Part shown: positions 8,470 to 16,216 of the stretch, piece after piece | How positions within the stretch are numbered: position 1 is the stretch's first letter | Layout: each line of letters begins with the position of its first letter | DNA from: Embleya scabrispora | GTDB lineage: Bacteria > Actinomycetota > Actinomycetes > Streptomycetales > Streptomycetaceae | Direction: 5' to 3' | Assembly: GCF_002024165.1 (NCBI RefSeq) | Contig: NZ_MWQN01000001.1 | Coordinates: 930,001 to 994,000 of the forward strand | Length of the DNA stretch: 64,000 nucleotides | Translations under genes and position numbers: made by a program | Notes under the pieces: model-generated | Database searches by the model: none | Seen by the model: the letters and a program-made list of their open reading frames with translations, nothing else | What the model was told of the DNA's origin: nothing

Positions 8470-10860
8470 TCACCCCCGGCCGGGTGCGGCGACCAGGCGG
8501 GTGTCGGTTTCCGGTCGCCACCGCCTCGGCACGGTCTCGACCTGTGCGCGCGACAGGTGCAGCCGCGGCGGCACCCGATCACTACCCGCGCCGGGCGGTT
8601 TGCGGCTGCCCGGCCGCCAGGCGTTCGGCCAGGGCGCGCCCGGTCCGGCGTAGCCCTGGTCGGCGGCGGCGTGCAGCGTCCACAGCGGGTCGTACAGGTG
8701 CGCGCGGCCCACCGCGCACAGGTCCGCCCGGCCCGCGAGCAGGATCGAGTTGACGTCGTCGTAGGTGGAGATGGCGCCGACCGCGATGGTCGGCACACCG
8801 GTCGCGTTGCGGATCAGGTCGGCGAACGGCGTCTGGTAGCCGCGTCCGTAGGCGGGTCGCTCATACGGCACGACCTCGCCCGAGGACACGTCGATGGCGT
8901 CCGCGCCGGCCGCCGCGAGCGCCCGGGCGATCCGTACCGCCTCGTCCTCGGTGGTGCCGCCCTCGGCCCAGTCGCTCGCCGAGATCCGCACCACCAGCGG
9001 CTTGTTGCTCGGCCACACCGCCCGCACGGCGGACAACACCTCGATCGGGAAGCGCAGTCGACCGGCGAGCGAGCCGCCGTATTCGTCCTCGCGCAGGTTG
9101 GTCAGCGGGGACAGGAAGCCGGAGAGCAGATGGCCGTGTCCGTACTGGAGTTCCAGCGCGTCGAAGCCCGCCCGGTCGGCGCGTGCGGCGGCGGCGGCGA
9201 ACGCGGCGGTGATCGCGTCCAGATCGGCCCGGTCCGCCTCGCGCGGGCGGAAGTCGCCGTCGGCGTCCCAGGCGATCGCGGACGCGGCCACGGTCGGCCA
9301 ACCTTTCGGACCCAGCGGCGCCCACGTGCCGTCGGCGTCCGGCACCGAACCGGCCGCGCGCCGCCCGGCGTGGGTGAGCTGGATGCCCAACAGGGGTCCG
9401 TTCGGGACCTGTTCGCGCACCCGGGTGACCACGTCGCGCCAGGCCGTCTCCTGCGCGTCGGACCACAGGCCCGGACAGGCGGCGGTGGCGCGGCCGTTGG
9501 GCAGTACGGCGGTCATCCCGGCGAAGACCAGGCTCGCCCCGCCGAGCGCGAGCGCACCCAGGTGGGCGGCCTCGAACGGGCCGGGGAAGCCGTCCACGGC
9601 CGCGTAGGTGGCCATCGGCGGGACCACCACGCGGTTGCGCAGCCGGACCGAGCCGAGCCGGAAGGGTTGGAACATCGGCGCCGCGTCCACCCGGTCCGGT
9701 CGCCCGGCGGTGAACGCCGCGTCCACCTGCGCCACGAACGCCGGGTCGCGCTCGGACAGGTTGGCGTGGGTGACCCGGCGGCTGCGGGTGAGCAGGTTGA
9801 AGGCGAACTGCTCGGGCGCCTGGCCGACCGCCCGGTCGATGTTCTCGAACCATTCCAGGCTGGCCTGGGCGGCGCGCTGGGTGGCGGCCACCACCGGCTT
9901 GCGCTCGGCCTCGTAGGCGGTGAGCGCGGTCGGGATGTCGGCGTGTTCGTTCAGGCACGCGGCCAGGGCGAGGGCGTCCTCCATGGCGAGCTTGGTGCCC
10001 GAGCCGATGGAGAAGTGCGCGGTGTGTGCGGCGTCGCCGAGCAGGACCACGTTCTCGTGGTGCCAGGTGGCGTTGCGCACCGTGGTGAACCGGATCCACC
10101 GCGAGTTGTTCGGGATCAGCCGGTGTCCGTCCAGGTGTTCGGCCAGCAGCGCCTCGCAGCGCGCGATGCCCGCCTCGTCACTGGCCCCGCGCGGCAGCTC
10201 GCGACCGGCGAACTCGGCGAAGCCGCCGCGCCGCCAGGCGTCTTCGGCCAGCTCCACGATGAACGTGCTGCGCCGGTCGTCGAACGGATACGCGTGCACC
10301 TGCACCACGCCGAAGTCGTGCTTGTCGACGATGAAGGTGAACGCGTCGAAGACCTTGTCCGTACCCAGCCACATGTAGCGGCAGCCGCGCTCGTCCAGGT
10401 CGGGCCGGAACACGTCCGCGTAGCGCTCGCGCACGGCGGAGCGCACGCCGTCGGAGGCGACCACCACATCGTGTGTGCGCGCCAGTTCGTCCACGGGCGG
10501 GGCCTCGGTGCGGTAGCGCAGGTCGATGCCGAGCGCCGCGCAGCGCTCCTGGAGGATGCGCAACAGCCGCTCCCGGCCGAGCGCGGCGAACCCGTGCCCG
10601 CCCGAGGTCAGGGTGCGTCCGCCGTAGCGCACGTCGACGTCGGTCCAGCGGGCGAAGCCCTCGGACATCGCGGCGAAGATCTCCGGGTCTGCCTGGGCGA
10701 TGCCGTCCAGGGTCTCGTCGGAGAACACCACGCCGAAGCCGAACACGTCGTCGGGTGCGTTGCGCTCCCACAGGGTGATCTCCGACGCCGGCGAGAGCTG
10801 CTTGGCGAGGGCGGCGAAGTACAACCCGCCCGGCCCGCCGCCGATGACTGCTATGCGCAC
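8470..10860 (-). CDS. Bifunctional salicylyl-CoA 5-hydroxylase / old-yellow-enzyme oxidoreductase
   Basis: A 796-residue fusion. The N-terminal half (about 1-390) is an FAD-dependent aromatic hydroxylase with the dinucleotide fold RIAVIGGGPGGLYFAALAK and the second FAD motif NVVLLGDAAHTAHFSIGSG. From about residue 415 to 770 it is an FMN-dependent OYE domain (MFQPFRLGSVRLRNRVVVPP, ELQYGHGHLLSGFLSP, AVGRAHLYDPLW). This architecture is that of the salicylyl-CoA 5-hydroxylase/oxidoreductase and 2-aminobenzoyl-CoA monooxygenase/reductase family. The role fits conversion of salicylyl-CoA to gentisyl-CoA; anthraniloyl-CoA is the main alternative. GTG is the start because GGAGG lies 5 bases upstream and the FAD fold begins at once. 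A 125-bp gap upstream carries a motif shared with the operon's first promoter. Confidence 0.9.
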   Translation of the reverse strand: MRIAVIGGGPGGLYFAALAKQLSPASEITLWERNAPDDVFGFGVVFSDETLDGIAQADPEIFAAMSEGFARWTDVDVRYGGRTLTSGGHGFAALGRERLLRILQERCAALGIDLRYRTEAPPVDELARTHDVVVASDGVRSAVRERYADVFRPDLDERGCRYMWLGTDKVFDAFTFIVDKHDFGVVQVHAYPFDDRRSTFIVELAEDAWRRGGFAEFAGRELPRGASDEAGIARCEALLAEHLDGHRLIPNNSRWIRFTTVRNATWHHENVVLLGDAAHTAHFSIGSGTKLAMEDALALAACLNEHADIPTALTAYEAERKPVVAATQRAAQASLEWFENIDRAVGQAPEQFAFNLLTRSRRVTHANLSERDPAFVAQVDAAFTAGRPDRVDAAPMFQPFRLGSVRLRNRVVVPPMATYAAVDGFPGPFEAAHLGALALGGASLVFAGMTAVLPNGRATAACPGLWSDAQETAWRDVVTRVREQVPNGPLLGIQLTHAGRRAAGSVPDADGTWAPLGPKGWPTVAASAIAWDADGDFRPREADRADLDAITAAFAAAAARADRAGFDALELQYGHGHLLSGFLSPLTNLREDEYGGSLAGRLRFPIEVLSAVRAVWPSNKPLVVRISASDWAEGGTTEDEAVRIARALAAAGADAIDVSSGEVVPYERPAYGRGYQTPFADLIRNATGVPTIAVGAISTYDDVNSILLAGRADLCAVGRAHLYDPLWTLHAAADQGYAGPGAPWPNAWRPGSRKPPGAGSDRVPPRLHLSRAQVETVPRRWRPETDTRLVAAPGRG

Positions 10861-10914
10861 AGCGTCCTCCAATGTTCCCGGCCTATCCGAGCGTATGTAA
10901 TAAATTCCACGGTC

Positions 10915-10932
10915 GTCAACGTCACGCGATAT
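10915..10932. promoter_or_regulatory. Repeat copy 1 of a putative catabolic operator/promoter element
   Basis: The 18-base sequence GTCAACGTCACGCGATAT lies in the gap between the thioesterase and hydroxylase genes. It matches, at 16 of 18 bases, a site upstream of the CoA ligase gene. Read on the coding strand it gives ATATCGCG, two variable bases, ACGTTGAC; the TTGAC end looks like a -35 box and is followed by an A/T-rich stretch (TTTATTACATA). It is therefore probably an internal promoter with an operator for the pathway regulator, which is not in this window. Confidence 0.55.
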
Positions 10933-10985
10933 CCGAGGGGTCGGATCGGGGTGCGATCCGCCCGGTCGCGCGGGGTGCGCGCGGG

Positions 10986-11429
10986 TCAGGTGTAGGACTC
11001 CGGACGCTGCGGGCCGCCCCGGGACAGCGCGGTCCTGACCTCGTCCGGCCACGGCGACGCGCCCTTGTGGTCCGGCGGGCAGTGCACGACGGACAGCCGG
11101 CCGGTCGCGGCCACGCCGTGCTCGCCCCGCACCTCGAACGAGTAGTGCAGCGAACTGGTACCCACCCGATCGATCCGCAGCCGGATGTACGCGGCCTCGC
11201 CGAACCACAGGCGTTCGAGGTAGTCCGCCTCGAAGTGCACCCGGGGGATCCGGCCGAACAGGTCGCCCACACCCAGTCGGCGCAGCAGCACCGCCTCGGC
11301 CGCCTCGACCCAGCGCTGCACGGCCGAGTGGTGGTAGTGGCCGGCCGCGTCGGTGTCCTGCCACTCGACGCGGCGCTCGACCACGACGGAGGGCAGGTCG
11401 GCCGGGCCGGTCGGGCTGTCTTCGGGCAT
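10986..11429 (-). CDS. Hotdog-fold acyl-CoA thioesterase
   Basis: A 147-residue protein of the 4-hydroxybenzoyl-CoA thioesterase/YbgC type. The signature is VEWQDTDAAGHYHHSAVQRWVEAAE, where the Asp is the usual catalytic residue and the following His-rich turn lines the active site; FEADYLERLWFGE forms the central strand. In this operon it would release gentisate from gentisyl-CoA after 5-hydroxylation, so that the dioxygenase can act on the free acid. It begins 11 bp after the ligase stop codon and is surely cotranscribed with it. AAAGG precedes the ATG by about 8 bases. A proofreading role on mischarged aryl-CoA is an alternative. Confidence 0.88.
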   Translation of the reverse strand: MPEDSPTGPADLPSVVVERRVEWQDTDAAGHYHHSAVQRWVEAAEAVLLRRLGVGDLFGRIPRVHFEADYLERLWFGEAAYIRLRIDRVGTSSLHYSFEVRGEHGVAATGRLSVVHCPPDHKGASPWPDEVRTALSRGGPQRPESYT

Positions 11430-11440
11430 CGTCGTGCCTT

Positions 11441-13099
11441 TCACGAGGCTTTTGGGGCAAGGGAGTTCGGGGCCGGTTCGCCGGCGTTGGCCGCCCAGGC
11501 GCGCAGTTCGGCGCGGCGCAGCTTGCCGTTGCCGGTGCGGGGCAGGGCGGCCACGAACTCGACGGCGCGCGGGTACTTGTACGGCGCGATCGTGCTCTTG
11601 ACGTAGGACTGGATGCGCTCGGCGGTGTCCGCGTCGGCCGCGACCCCCTCGCGCAGCACGACGTACGCCTTGACGATCAGCCCGCGGCGGGGATCCGGCG
11701 CGCCGACCACGCCGCACTCGGCGACGTCGGGGTGTGCGGCCAGGGCCACCTCGACCTCGGGACCGGCGATGTTGTAACCGGAGGAGATGATCATGTCGTC
11801 GCTGCGCGCCTGGTACCAGAGGTAGCCGTCGGCGTCCCGGATGTAGGTGTCGCCGGTGATGTTCCAGCCGTCGCGTACGTAGCCGAGCTGGCGCGGGTCG
11901 TCCAGGTAGCGGCACCCGGTCGGGCCCTTGACCGCAAGCTGCCCCGGCGTGCCGTCGGGGACCGGCTTGCCGTCGCCGTCCAGCACGACGGCCTCGAAGC
12001 CGGGTACGGCCCGCCCCGTCGCGCCGGGCCGGATGTCCGCGTCGGCGGCGGAGACGAACACGTGCAGCAGCTCGGTCGCGCCGATGCCGTCGATCAGTTC
12101 GATGCCGGTGGCCGCGTGCAGGTCGTGCCAGGTCTCCGCGGGCAGCGTCTCGCCCGCCGACACGCAGCGCCGCAGGCCCCGGAGGAGATCGGCCAGGCCC
12201 GCGGCCATGATCGCCCGGTACGCGGTCGGCGCGGTGAACAGCACCGTGACGCCGTGCTCGGCGATGATCCGGGCCAGCCGCTCGGGGGTGGCGTGTTCGA
12301 GCAGCAGGGTGGCCGCGCCGACGTGCAGCGGGAAGACCACCAGGCCGCCGAGGCCGAAGGTGAAGCCGAGCGGCGGGGTACCCGCGAACAGGTCGTCAGG
12401 GGTGGGCTTGAGGATGTGCCGGGAGAAGGTGTCGGAGTTGGCCAACACGTCGCGGTGGAAGTGCATGGTGGCCTTGGGCCGACCGGTGGTGCCGGAGGTG
12501 AACGCGATCAGCGCCACGTCGTCGGCGGCGGTGTCCACGGCCTCGAAGTCGGCGCTCTTGGTCGCGCAGCGCCGGGTCAGGTCGTCGGCCGTGTCGCCCC
12601 CGTAGGCCACGGCGGTCAGGCCGGGGACGGCCGCGACGGTCAGTTCGTCCATGAAGCGGTGGTCGCACAGCGCGACCGTGGGCCGGCCGATCTCGCACAG
12701 CGTGGTCAACTCGTGCGCCCGCAGCAGCGGCATCGTGGTCACCGCGACGCCGCCGGCCTTGAGCACGCCGAACCAGCAGGCGACCAGCCACGGGTTGTTC
12801 GGACCGCGCAGCAGGACGCGGTTGCCCGGCACCAGGCCGAGGTCTTCAGTCAGCACCCGGGCGACCTGATCGGCCCTGGTGCGCAGGTCGCCGTAGCTCC
12901 ACTGCTCGTCCAGGGTGACCAGACACCGTCGTTCCGGACCGAGCCGATCGATGGTGTCGTCGAGCAGGACCCGGGCGCAGTTCAGCCGGGTCGGGTAGCG
13001 CAATTCCGGTAGTTCGAAACGCAGTTCGGGCCACTGCTCGGCAGGTGGCAATCGATCACGACAGAACGTGTCGACGTGAGCGGAACGGGACAGCTCCAT
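11441..13099 (-). CDS. Aryl-CoA ligase (benzoate/salicylate-CoA ligase family)
   Basis: A 552-residue acyl-adenylate-forming enzyme that should activate an aromatic acid, probably salicylate or anthranilate, to its CoA thioester. The adenylation P-loop is FTSGTTGRPKATMHFH, the A5-type motif GIGATELLHVFVSA, the hinge region GDTYIRDADGYLWYQARSDDMI, and the C-terminal catalytic lysine lies in RTGNGKLRRAEL. The SDDMIISSGYNIAGPEVE stretch is typical of benzoate-CoA ligases. It is the first gene of the catabolic operon. The ATG at 13097-13099 is preferred because GAGGTG precedes it by about 7 bases; an in-frame ATG five codons upstream lacks a spaced site. In the Streptomyces sp. WA46 scheme the corresponding step is salicylyl-CoA synthesis. 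Confidence 0.9.
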   Translation of the reverse strand: MELSRSAHVDTFCRDRLPPAEQWPELRFELPELRYPTRLNCARVLLDDTIDRLGPERRCLVTLDEQWSYGDLRTRADQVARVLTEDLGLVPGNRVLLRGPNNPWLVACWFGVLKAGGVAVTTMPLLRAHELTTLCEIGRPTVALCDHRFMDELTVAAVPGLTAVAYGGDTADDLTRRCATKSADFEAVDTAADDVALIAFTSGTTGRPKATMHFHRDVLANSDTFSRHILKPTPDDLFAGTPPLGFTFGLGGLVVFPLHVGAATLLLEHATPERLARIIAEHGVTVLFTAPTAYRAIMAAGLADLLRGLRRCVSAGETLPAETWHDLHAATGIELIDGIGATELLHVFVSAADADIRPGATGRAVPGFEAVVLDGDGKPVPDGTPGQLAVKGPTGCRYLDDPRQLGYVRDGWNITGDTYIRDADGYLWYQARSDDMIISSGYNIAGPEVEVALAAHPDVAECGVVGAPDPRRGLIVKAYVVLREGVAADADTAERIQSYVKSTIAPYKYPRAVEFVAALPRTGNGKLRRAELRAWAANAGEPAPNSLAPKAS

Positions 13100-13164
13100 G
13101 TGCGCGCACCTCATCCTGGTGTCAGCGGGAGTCGCGGAGCCAGTATCTATCAATTATGACGACA

Positions 13165-13182
13165 GTCAACGTTGCGCGATAT
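13165..13182. promoter_or_regulatory. Repeat copy 2 of a putative catabolic operator/promoter element, upstream of the CoA ligase
   Basis: GTCAACGTTGCGCGATAT sits about 66 bases before the ligase start and matches the site before the hydroxylase gene except at two central bases. On the coding strand it ends in TTGAC; a GATACT sequence 16 bases further downstream makes a plausible -35/-10 pair. A small inverted repeat, TGAC-4-GTCA, overlaps its edge at about 13157-13168. I infer it controls the whole degradation operon. Confidence 0.55.
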
Positions 13183-13304
13183 ATTTCCTTCGGCGCAGCC
13201 GGTGGAACGCGGCGTCGACGGGCACCGGGTACCGGGCACGCGGACGCCCACCCCGGCGGGCGGTGTCTTCCGGGCCGAGGCCGGGACGCCGCAGTGCCGA
13301 GGTG

Positions 13305-13340
13305 GGCGGGATTGGTGGGATTTGCAGGATTGGCGGGACA
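13305..13340. repeat. Four-copy 9-base tandem repeat
   Basis: Four head-to-tail nonamers, GGCGGGATT, GGTGGGATT, TGCAGGATT and GGCGGGACA, fill 36 bases. The consensus is GGYGGGATT. It lies between glmS and the catabolic operon promoter; no function is evident. Confidence 0.8.
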
Positions 13341-13346
13341 TGATCG

Positions 13347-13371
13347 CGAGAGTCCCCCACTCGGGGGCTCG
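13347..13371 (-). terminator. Candidate terminator hairpin downstream of glmS
   Basis: A CCCCC/GGGGG stem with a four-base loop, extended by CGAG/CTCG after a three-base bulge, lies 50-74 bases past the glmS stop. There is no U-tract, which is common for actinomycete terminators. Position and base pairing support the call, but it is not strong. Confidence 0.4.
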
Positions 13372-13420
13372 TACCACCGCGCCTGGACCTTTCGGGTGAG
13401 CCGGGCGGCGTCGACGCCGG

Positions 13421-15250
13421 CTATTCGACCGTGACCGACTTGGCCAGGTTGCGGGGGCGGTCGATGTCCTCGCCGAGGGCTCGGGCCGCGTGGTACGCGA
13501 GCAGTTGGGTGGGGATGGTGAGCAGGATCGGGTCGAGTTCGCGCTCGTTGCGGGGCACGGTGATCCGGTCGGCCTCCAAGTCGCCGAGGTCGACCCCCGG
13601 GTGGGTGATCACGGTCAGCCGGCCGCCGCGCGCGCGGATCTCGTGTGCGGCCGCGAGGTTGCGCTCCACCAGGTCGTCGTCCGGGATGACGGCCACGGTC
13701 GGCAGGTCGGCGTCGATCAGCGCGAGCGGCCCGTGCTTGAGTTCGCTGCTCGGGTACGCCTCGGCGTGCCGGTAGGTGATCTCCTTGAACTTCTGCGCCG
13801 CCTCGCGCGCCACCGGATAGCCCCGGACCCGGCCGATGAAGAACAGGCTGCGCGCGTCCGCGAGCCGTCGGCCCGCCTCGGCGATGCCTGCCTCGTCCGC
13901 CAGGATCTCGGCGATCTGGCCGGGCAGCGCCTGGAGGCCGGCCAGGATCCGCGCGCCGTCCGCGTGCGAGAGGTCGTGTACCCGACCGAGCGCGAGCGCG
14001 AGCAGCGCGAAACCGACCGCCATATGGGTCAGCGCCTTGGTCGAGGCGACCGAGACCTCCGGCCCGGCGTGCAGATAGATCCCCCCGTCGCACTGGCGCG
14101 CGATGGACGAGCCGACCACGTTGACCAACCCGACCACCCGGCCACCCTTGCGCTGGATCTCGCGAACCGCGAAAAGCGTGTCGGCGGTCTCGCCGGACTG
14201 GCTGACCGCGACGTAGAGCGTGTCCGGTTCGATCACCGGATTGCGGTAGCGGAACTCCGACGCGGGCTCGGCATCGGCGGGCACCCGGGCCAGGTCCTCG
14301 ATCAGCGTCGCACCCAACTGGCCCACGTAGTACGCCGATCCGCAGCCGAGCACCTTGACCCGGCGGAATCCGCGCAGCTCGCGCAACTCCATCCGCAGGC
14401 CGTCGAGGCGGGCCGAGCCGAACCGGTCGTCGAGCCGGCCGCCGAGCATGCGCTCCACGGAGGAGGGCTGTTCGTGGATCTCCTTGTGCATGAAGTGGTC
14501 GTGGCCCGCGAGTTCGAGTTCCTCGACGGTGAGTTCGACCGTGGTGGGCGTCTTGGCGACGTCGTCCCGCTCGCGGGTGAAGGTGCGAAAGCCGGTGGCG
14601 GTCACGCTCGCCAGTTCGCCGTCTTCCAGGTGTACGACCGAACTGGTGTGCCGGACCAGGGCGGACACGTCGCTGGCCACGAACATCTCGCGCTCGCCGA
14701 CGCCGATCACGAGCGGCGAGCCGTTGCGGGCCACCACTATCCGGTCCGGCGTCGCGGTGTCCACGACGGCGATGGCGTACGTCCCGGTCACCTGCGCGAG
14801 CGCGGCCAGGACGGCGGCCTCCAGGGTGTCCCGCGTTCGCGCCGCGCCGGCGATCAGGTGGGCCAGGACCTCGGTGTCGGTGTCCGACGCGAGGTCGACG
14901 CCCTCGGTCGCCAGGCGGGCGCGCAGTTCGGCCGCGTTGTCGATGATGCCGTTGTGGACGACCTGGATCCGGCCGTCGGCGGAGGGCTGCGGGTGGGCGT
15001 TGGCCTCCGAGGGCGCGCCGTGGGTGGCCCAGCGGGTGTGCCCGATGCCGACCCGCCCGGCGGTCCTGGCCGGCACGGCGGCGGCGAGCGCGTGCACGCG
15101 GCCCACCCGGCGGACCACCTTGACCGTGCCACGCGCGCCGAGCACCGCGATGCCGGCCGAGTCGTAGCCGCGGTACTCCAGTCGTCCCAGGCCTTCGAGC
15201 AGGATGGGGGCGGCCTGCTGGGCGCCGATGTATCCGACAATTCCACACAT
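13421..15250 (-). CDS. glmS: Glutamine--fructose-6-phosphate aminotransferase (isomerising)
   Basis: A 609-residue enzyme that makes glucosamine-6-phosphate for cell-wall and amino-sugar synthesis. It begins MCGIVGYIGA, so Cys2 is the N-terminal nucleophile of the glutamine amidohydrolase domain (about 1-220; GHTRWATHG and NGIIDN are visible). Two SIS sugar-binding domains follow (about 285-430 with VSQSGETADT, and 455-600). The C-terminus PRNLAKSVTVE is the near-invariant GlmS ending. Length matches the family. GAGGAG stands about 9 bases before the ATG. It follows a small hypothetical gene by 147 bp in the same direction. It may supply amino sugar, but nothing here ties it to the polyketide cluster. 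Confidence 0.98.
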   Translation of the reverse strand: MCGIVGYIGAQQAAPILLEGLGRLEYRGYDSAGIAVLGARGTVKVVRRVGRVHALAAAVPARTAGRVGIGHTRWATHGAPSEANAHPQPSADGRIQVVHNGIIDNAAELRARLATEGVDLASDTDTEVLAHLIAGAARTRDTLEAAVLAALAQVTGTYAIAVVDTATPDRIVVARNGSPLVIGVGEREMFVASDVSALVRHTSSVVHLEDGELASVTATGFRTFTRERDDVAKTPTTVELTVEELELAGHDHFMHKEIHEQPSSVERMLGGRLDDRFGSARLDGLRMELRELRGFRRVKVLGCGSAYYVGQLGATLIEDLARVPADAEPASEFRYRNPVIEPDTLYVAVSQSGETADTLFAVREIQRKGGRVVGLVNVVGSSIARQCDGGIYLHAGPEVSVASTKALTHMAVGFALLALALGRVHDLSHADGARILAGLQALPGQIAEILADEAGIAEAGRRLADARSLFFIGRVRGYPVAREAAQKFKEITYRHAEAYPSSELKHGPLALIDADLPTVAVIPDDDLVERNLAAAHEIRARGGRLTVITHPGVDLGDLEADRITVPRNERELDPILLTIPTQLLAYHAARALGEDIDRPRNLAKSVTVE

Positions 15251-15397
15251 TCTGATGCGCTCCTCGGCAGGTCGACGGACCGACCGGCGGAGCGGTCGGG
15301 TGGATGGGCGGCGGAGGGAGGCAAATACTCGGCGGGCGTGGACGGGACGGGCGACGCGACGGCGGTCGCGACGAGGCGCGACCGCCGCCCGGTCGGC

Positions 15398-15658
15398 TCA
15401 GCCGTAGATCACGCGGCGCAGTTGACGTTCGGTCAACTCCGGTGGCGCGACGAGGCGTTCGTCGAGTTCGTCGGCGATCAGGCGATAGATCTGCGCGTTG
15501 CGCCGACCGTAGACCCGGTGATGGCGATGCCGGCGCCGCACATAGTCCTCGACCGGCTCGCGGTACCAGGCCAGCACGTCGTCGACGATCCGCGCCACCT
15601 CGCCGGGTGCGAGGCCGGTCGTCGCCACGATGCGCTCCACCAATTCGCCGTCAGCCAC
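15398..15658 (-). CDS. Small hypothetical protein upstream of glmS
   Basis: An 86-residue, Arg- and Glu-rich protein that I do not recognise. Its start resembles a small helical DNA-binding or scaffold domain (LVERIVATTGLAPGEVARIVDDVLAWY), followed by a basic stretch, RRRHRHHRVYGRRNAQIY. The GTG start is chosen because AGGA lies about 7 bases upstream and the reading frame before it loses coding character. A strong 22-base palindrome lies 38 bases upstream of this start. It reads toward glmS with no visible terminator between, so the two may be cotranscribed. Function unknown. Confidence 0.6.
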   Translation of the reverse strand: MADGELVERIVATTGLAPGEVARIVDDVLAWYREPVEDYVRRRHRHHRVYGRRNAQIYRLIADELDERLVAPPELTERQLRRVIYG

Positions 15659-15695
15659 CCCCCGATCCTGGCCCCGCGCGGCCCCGACGGCAAGA

Positions 15696-15717
15696 ATCTG
15701 CCCGAATTCGGGCAGAT
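15696..15717. promoter_or_regulatory. Perfect 22-base palindrome upstream of the small glmS-linked gene
   Basis: Two arms of ATCTGCCCG and CGGGCAGAT flank a central AATT, giving a perfect dyad. It is placed 38-59 bases upstream of the small gene's start, where an operator would overlap a promoter. No T-run follows on either side, so a terminator is less likely. The decayed TetR fragment nearby could be the remains of its former regulator. Confidence 0.5.
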
Positions 15718-15879
15718 CCACGCCGCACGGCCGGGTCGGGCGGGTGGCCAGCCGGTGCGGAAGGGGCTCGTGGGCTCGAAGGGCACGCTGGTACCGGTGA
15801 GGGCCGGGCCGCGTGTCGCCCGGTCCGGTCGCGGTGGGGCCGTGGACGGGTCCGCGACCCCCACCGATGTCGCGCTGCG

Positions 15880-16087
15880 CGTACGACCTCGCCAAGGACC
15901 TCTGCGACCCGGACGCCGGTTGGAGGCCATCCTCGAACGCGACCGGGCCCGAGGCGAACAGCCCCCGACCCTGGAACGCACCACGGACGCCCTGCCGGCC
16001 CCCCTGTACCACCGAGCCGTCTTCACCGACGACCCCCTCACCCCCGAATGGACCCACACCCTCGTCTCCCACCTCCTACCGGACTGA
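15880..16087 (+). pseudogene. Decayed C-terminal fragment of a TetR-family regulator
   Basis: Two reading frames join to give a recognisable TetR C-terminal domain. The first gives DLAKDLCDPDAG; after a frame change near 15917 the second gives RLEAILERDRARGE, LPAPLYHRAVFTDDPLTPEW and a final HLLPD before TGA. The LPAPLYxRxxFxxxPLTPEx stretch is typical of ligand-domain ends in streptomycete TetR proteins. No HTH domain is found upstream. I conclude it is a truncated, frameshifted relic. Confidence 0.55.
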
Positions 16088-16216
16088 CCGGATCCCCCGC
16101 CTCGGACGCCGACTGCGGGTAGCGCACTCTCGTGGTGGGAGGGCGCGGGGAGCGGGGTGTGGCCTGCTTCGCGCGCCGGGTGTCGGGGTGGGGTGTTGCG
16201 GTGCCACGCTGGGGGC

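Larger units (their letters stand above)
13100..13420. other. Intergenic region with the catabolic operon promoter, a short tandem repeat and a hairpin
   Basis: No gene is supported in these 321 bases. The part nearest the CoA ligase is unusually A/T-rich for this genome and contains the operon's likely promoter and operator. The middle holds a four-copy 9-base tandem repeat. The part nearest glmS holds a GC-rich hairpin that may end the glmS transcript. Confidence 0.6.
15659..16216. other. Gene-poor stretch between the small glmS-linked gene and the next plus-strand gene
   Basis: No intact gene is supported over these 558 bases. They contain a 22-base palindrome near the left end and a frame-broken fragment of a TetR-type regulator in the middle. 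The rest shows no consistent coding frame. It reads as a decaying region between two gene blocks. Confidence 0.6.

Noticed and set aside
8414-8521. Longer nitrilase start 36 codons upstream
   Set aside because: The added residues are not like nitrilases and the upstream ATG lacks a ribosome site, whereas GAGGAG precedes the chosen start.
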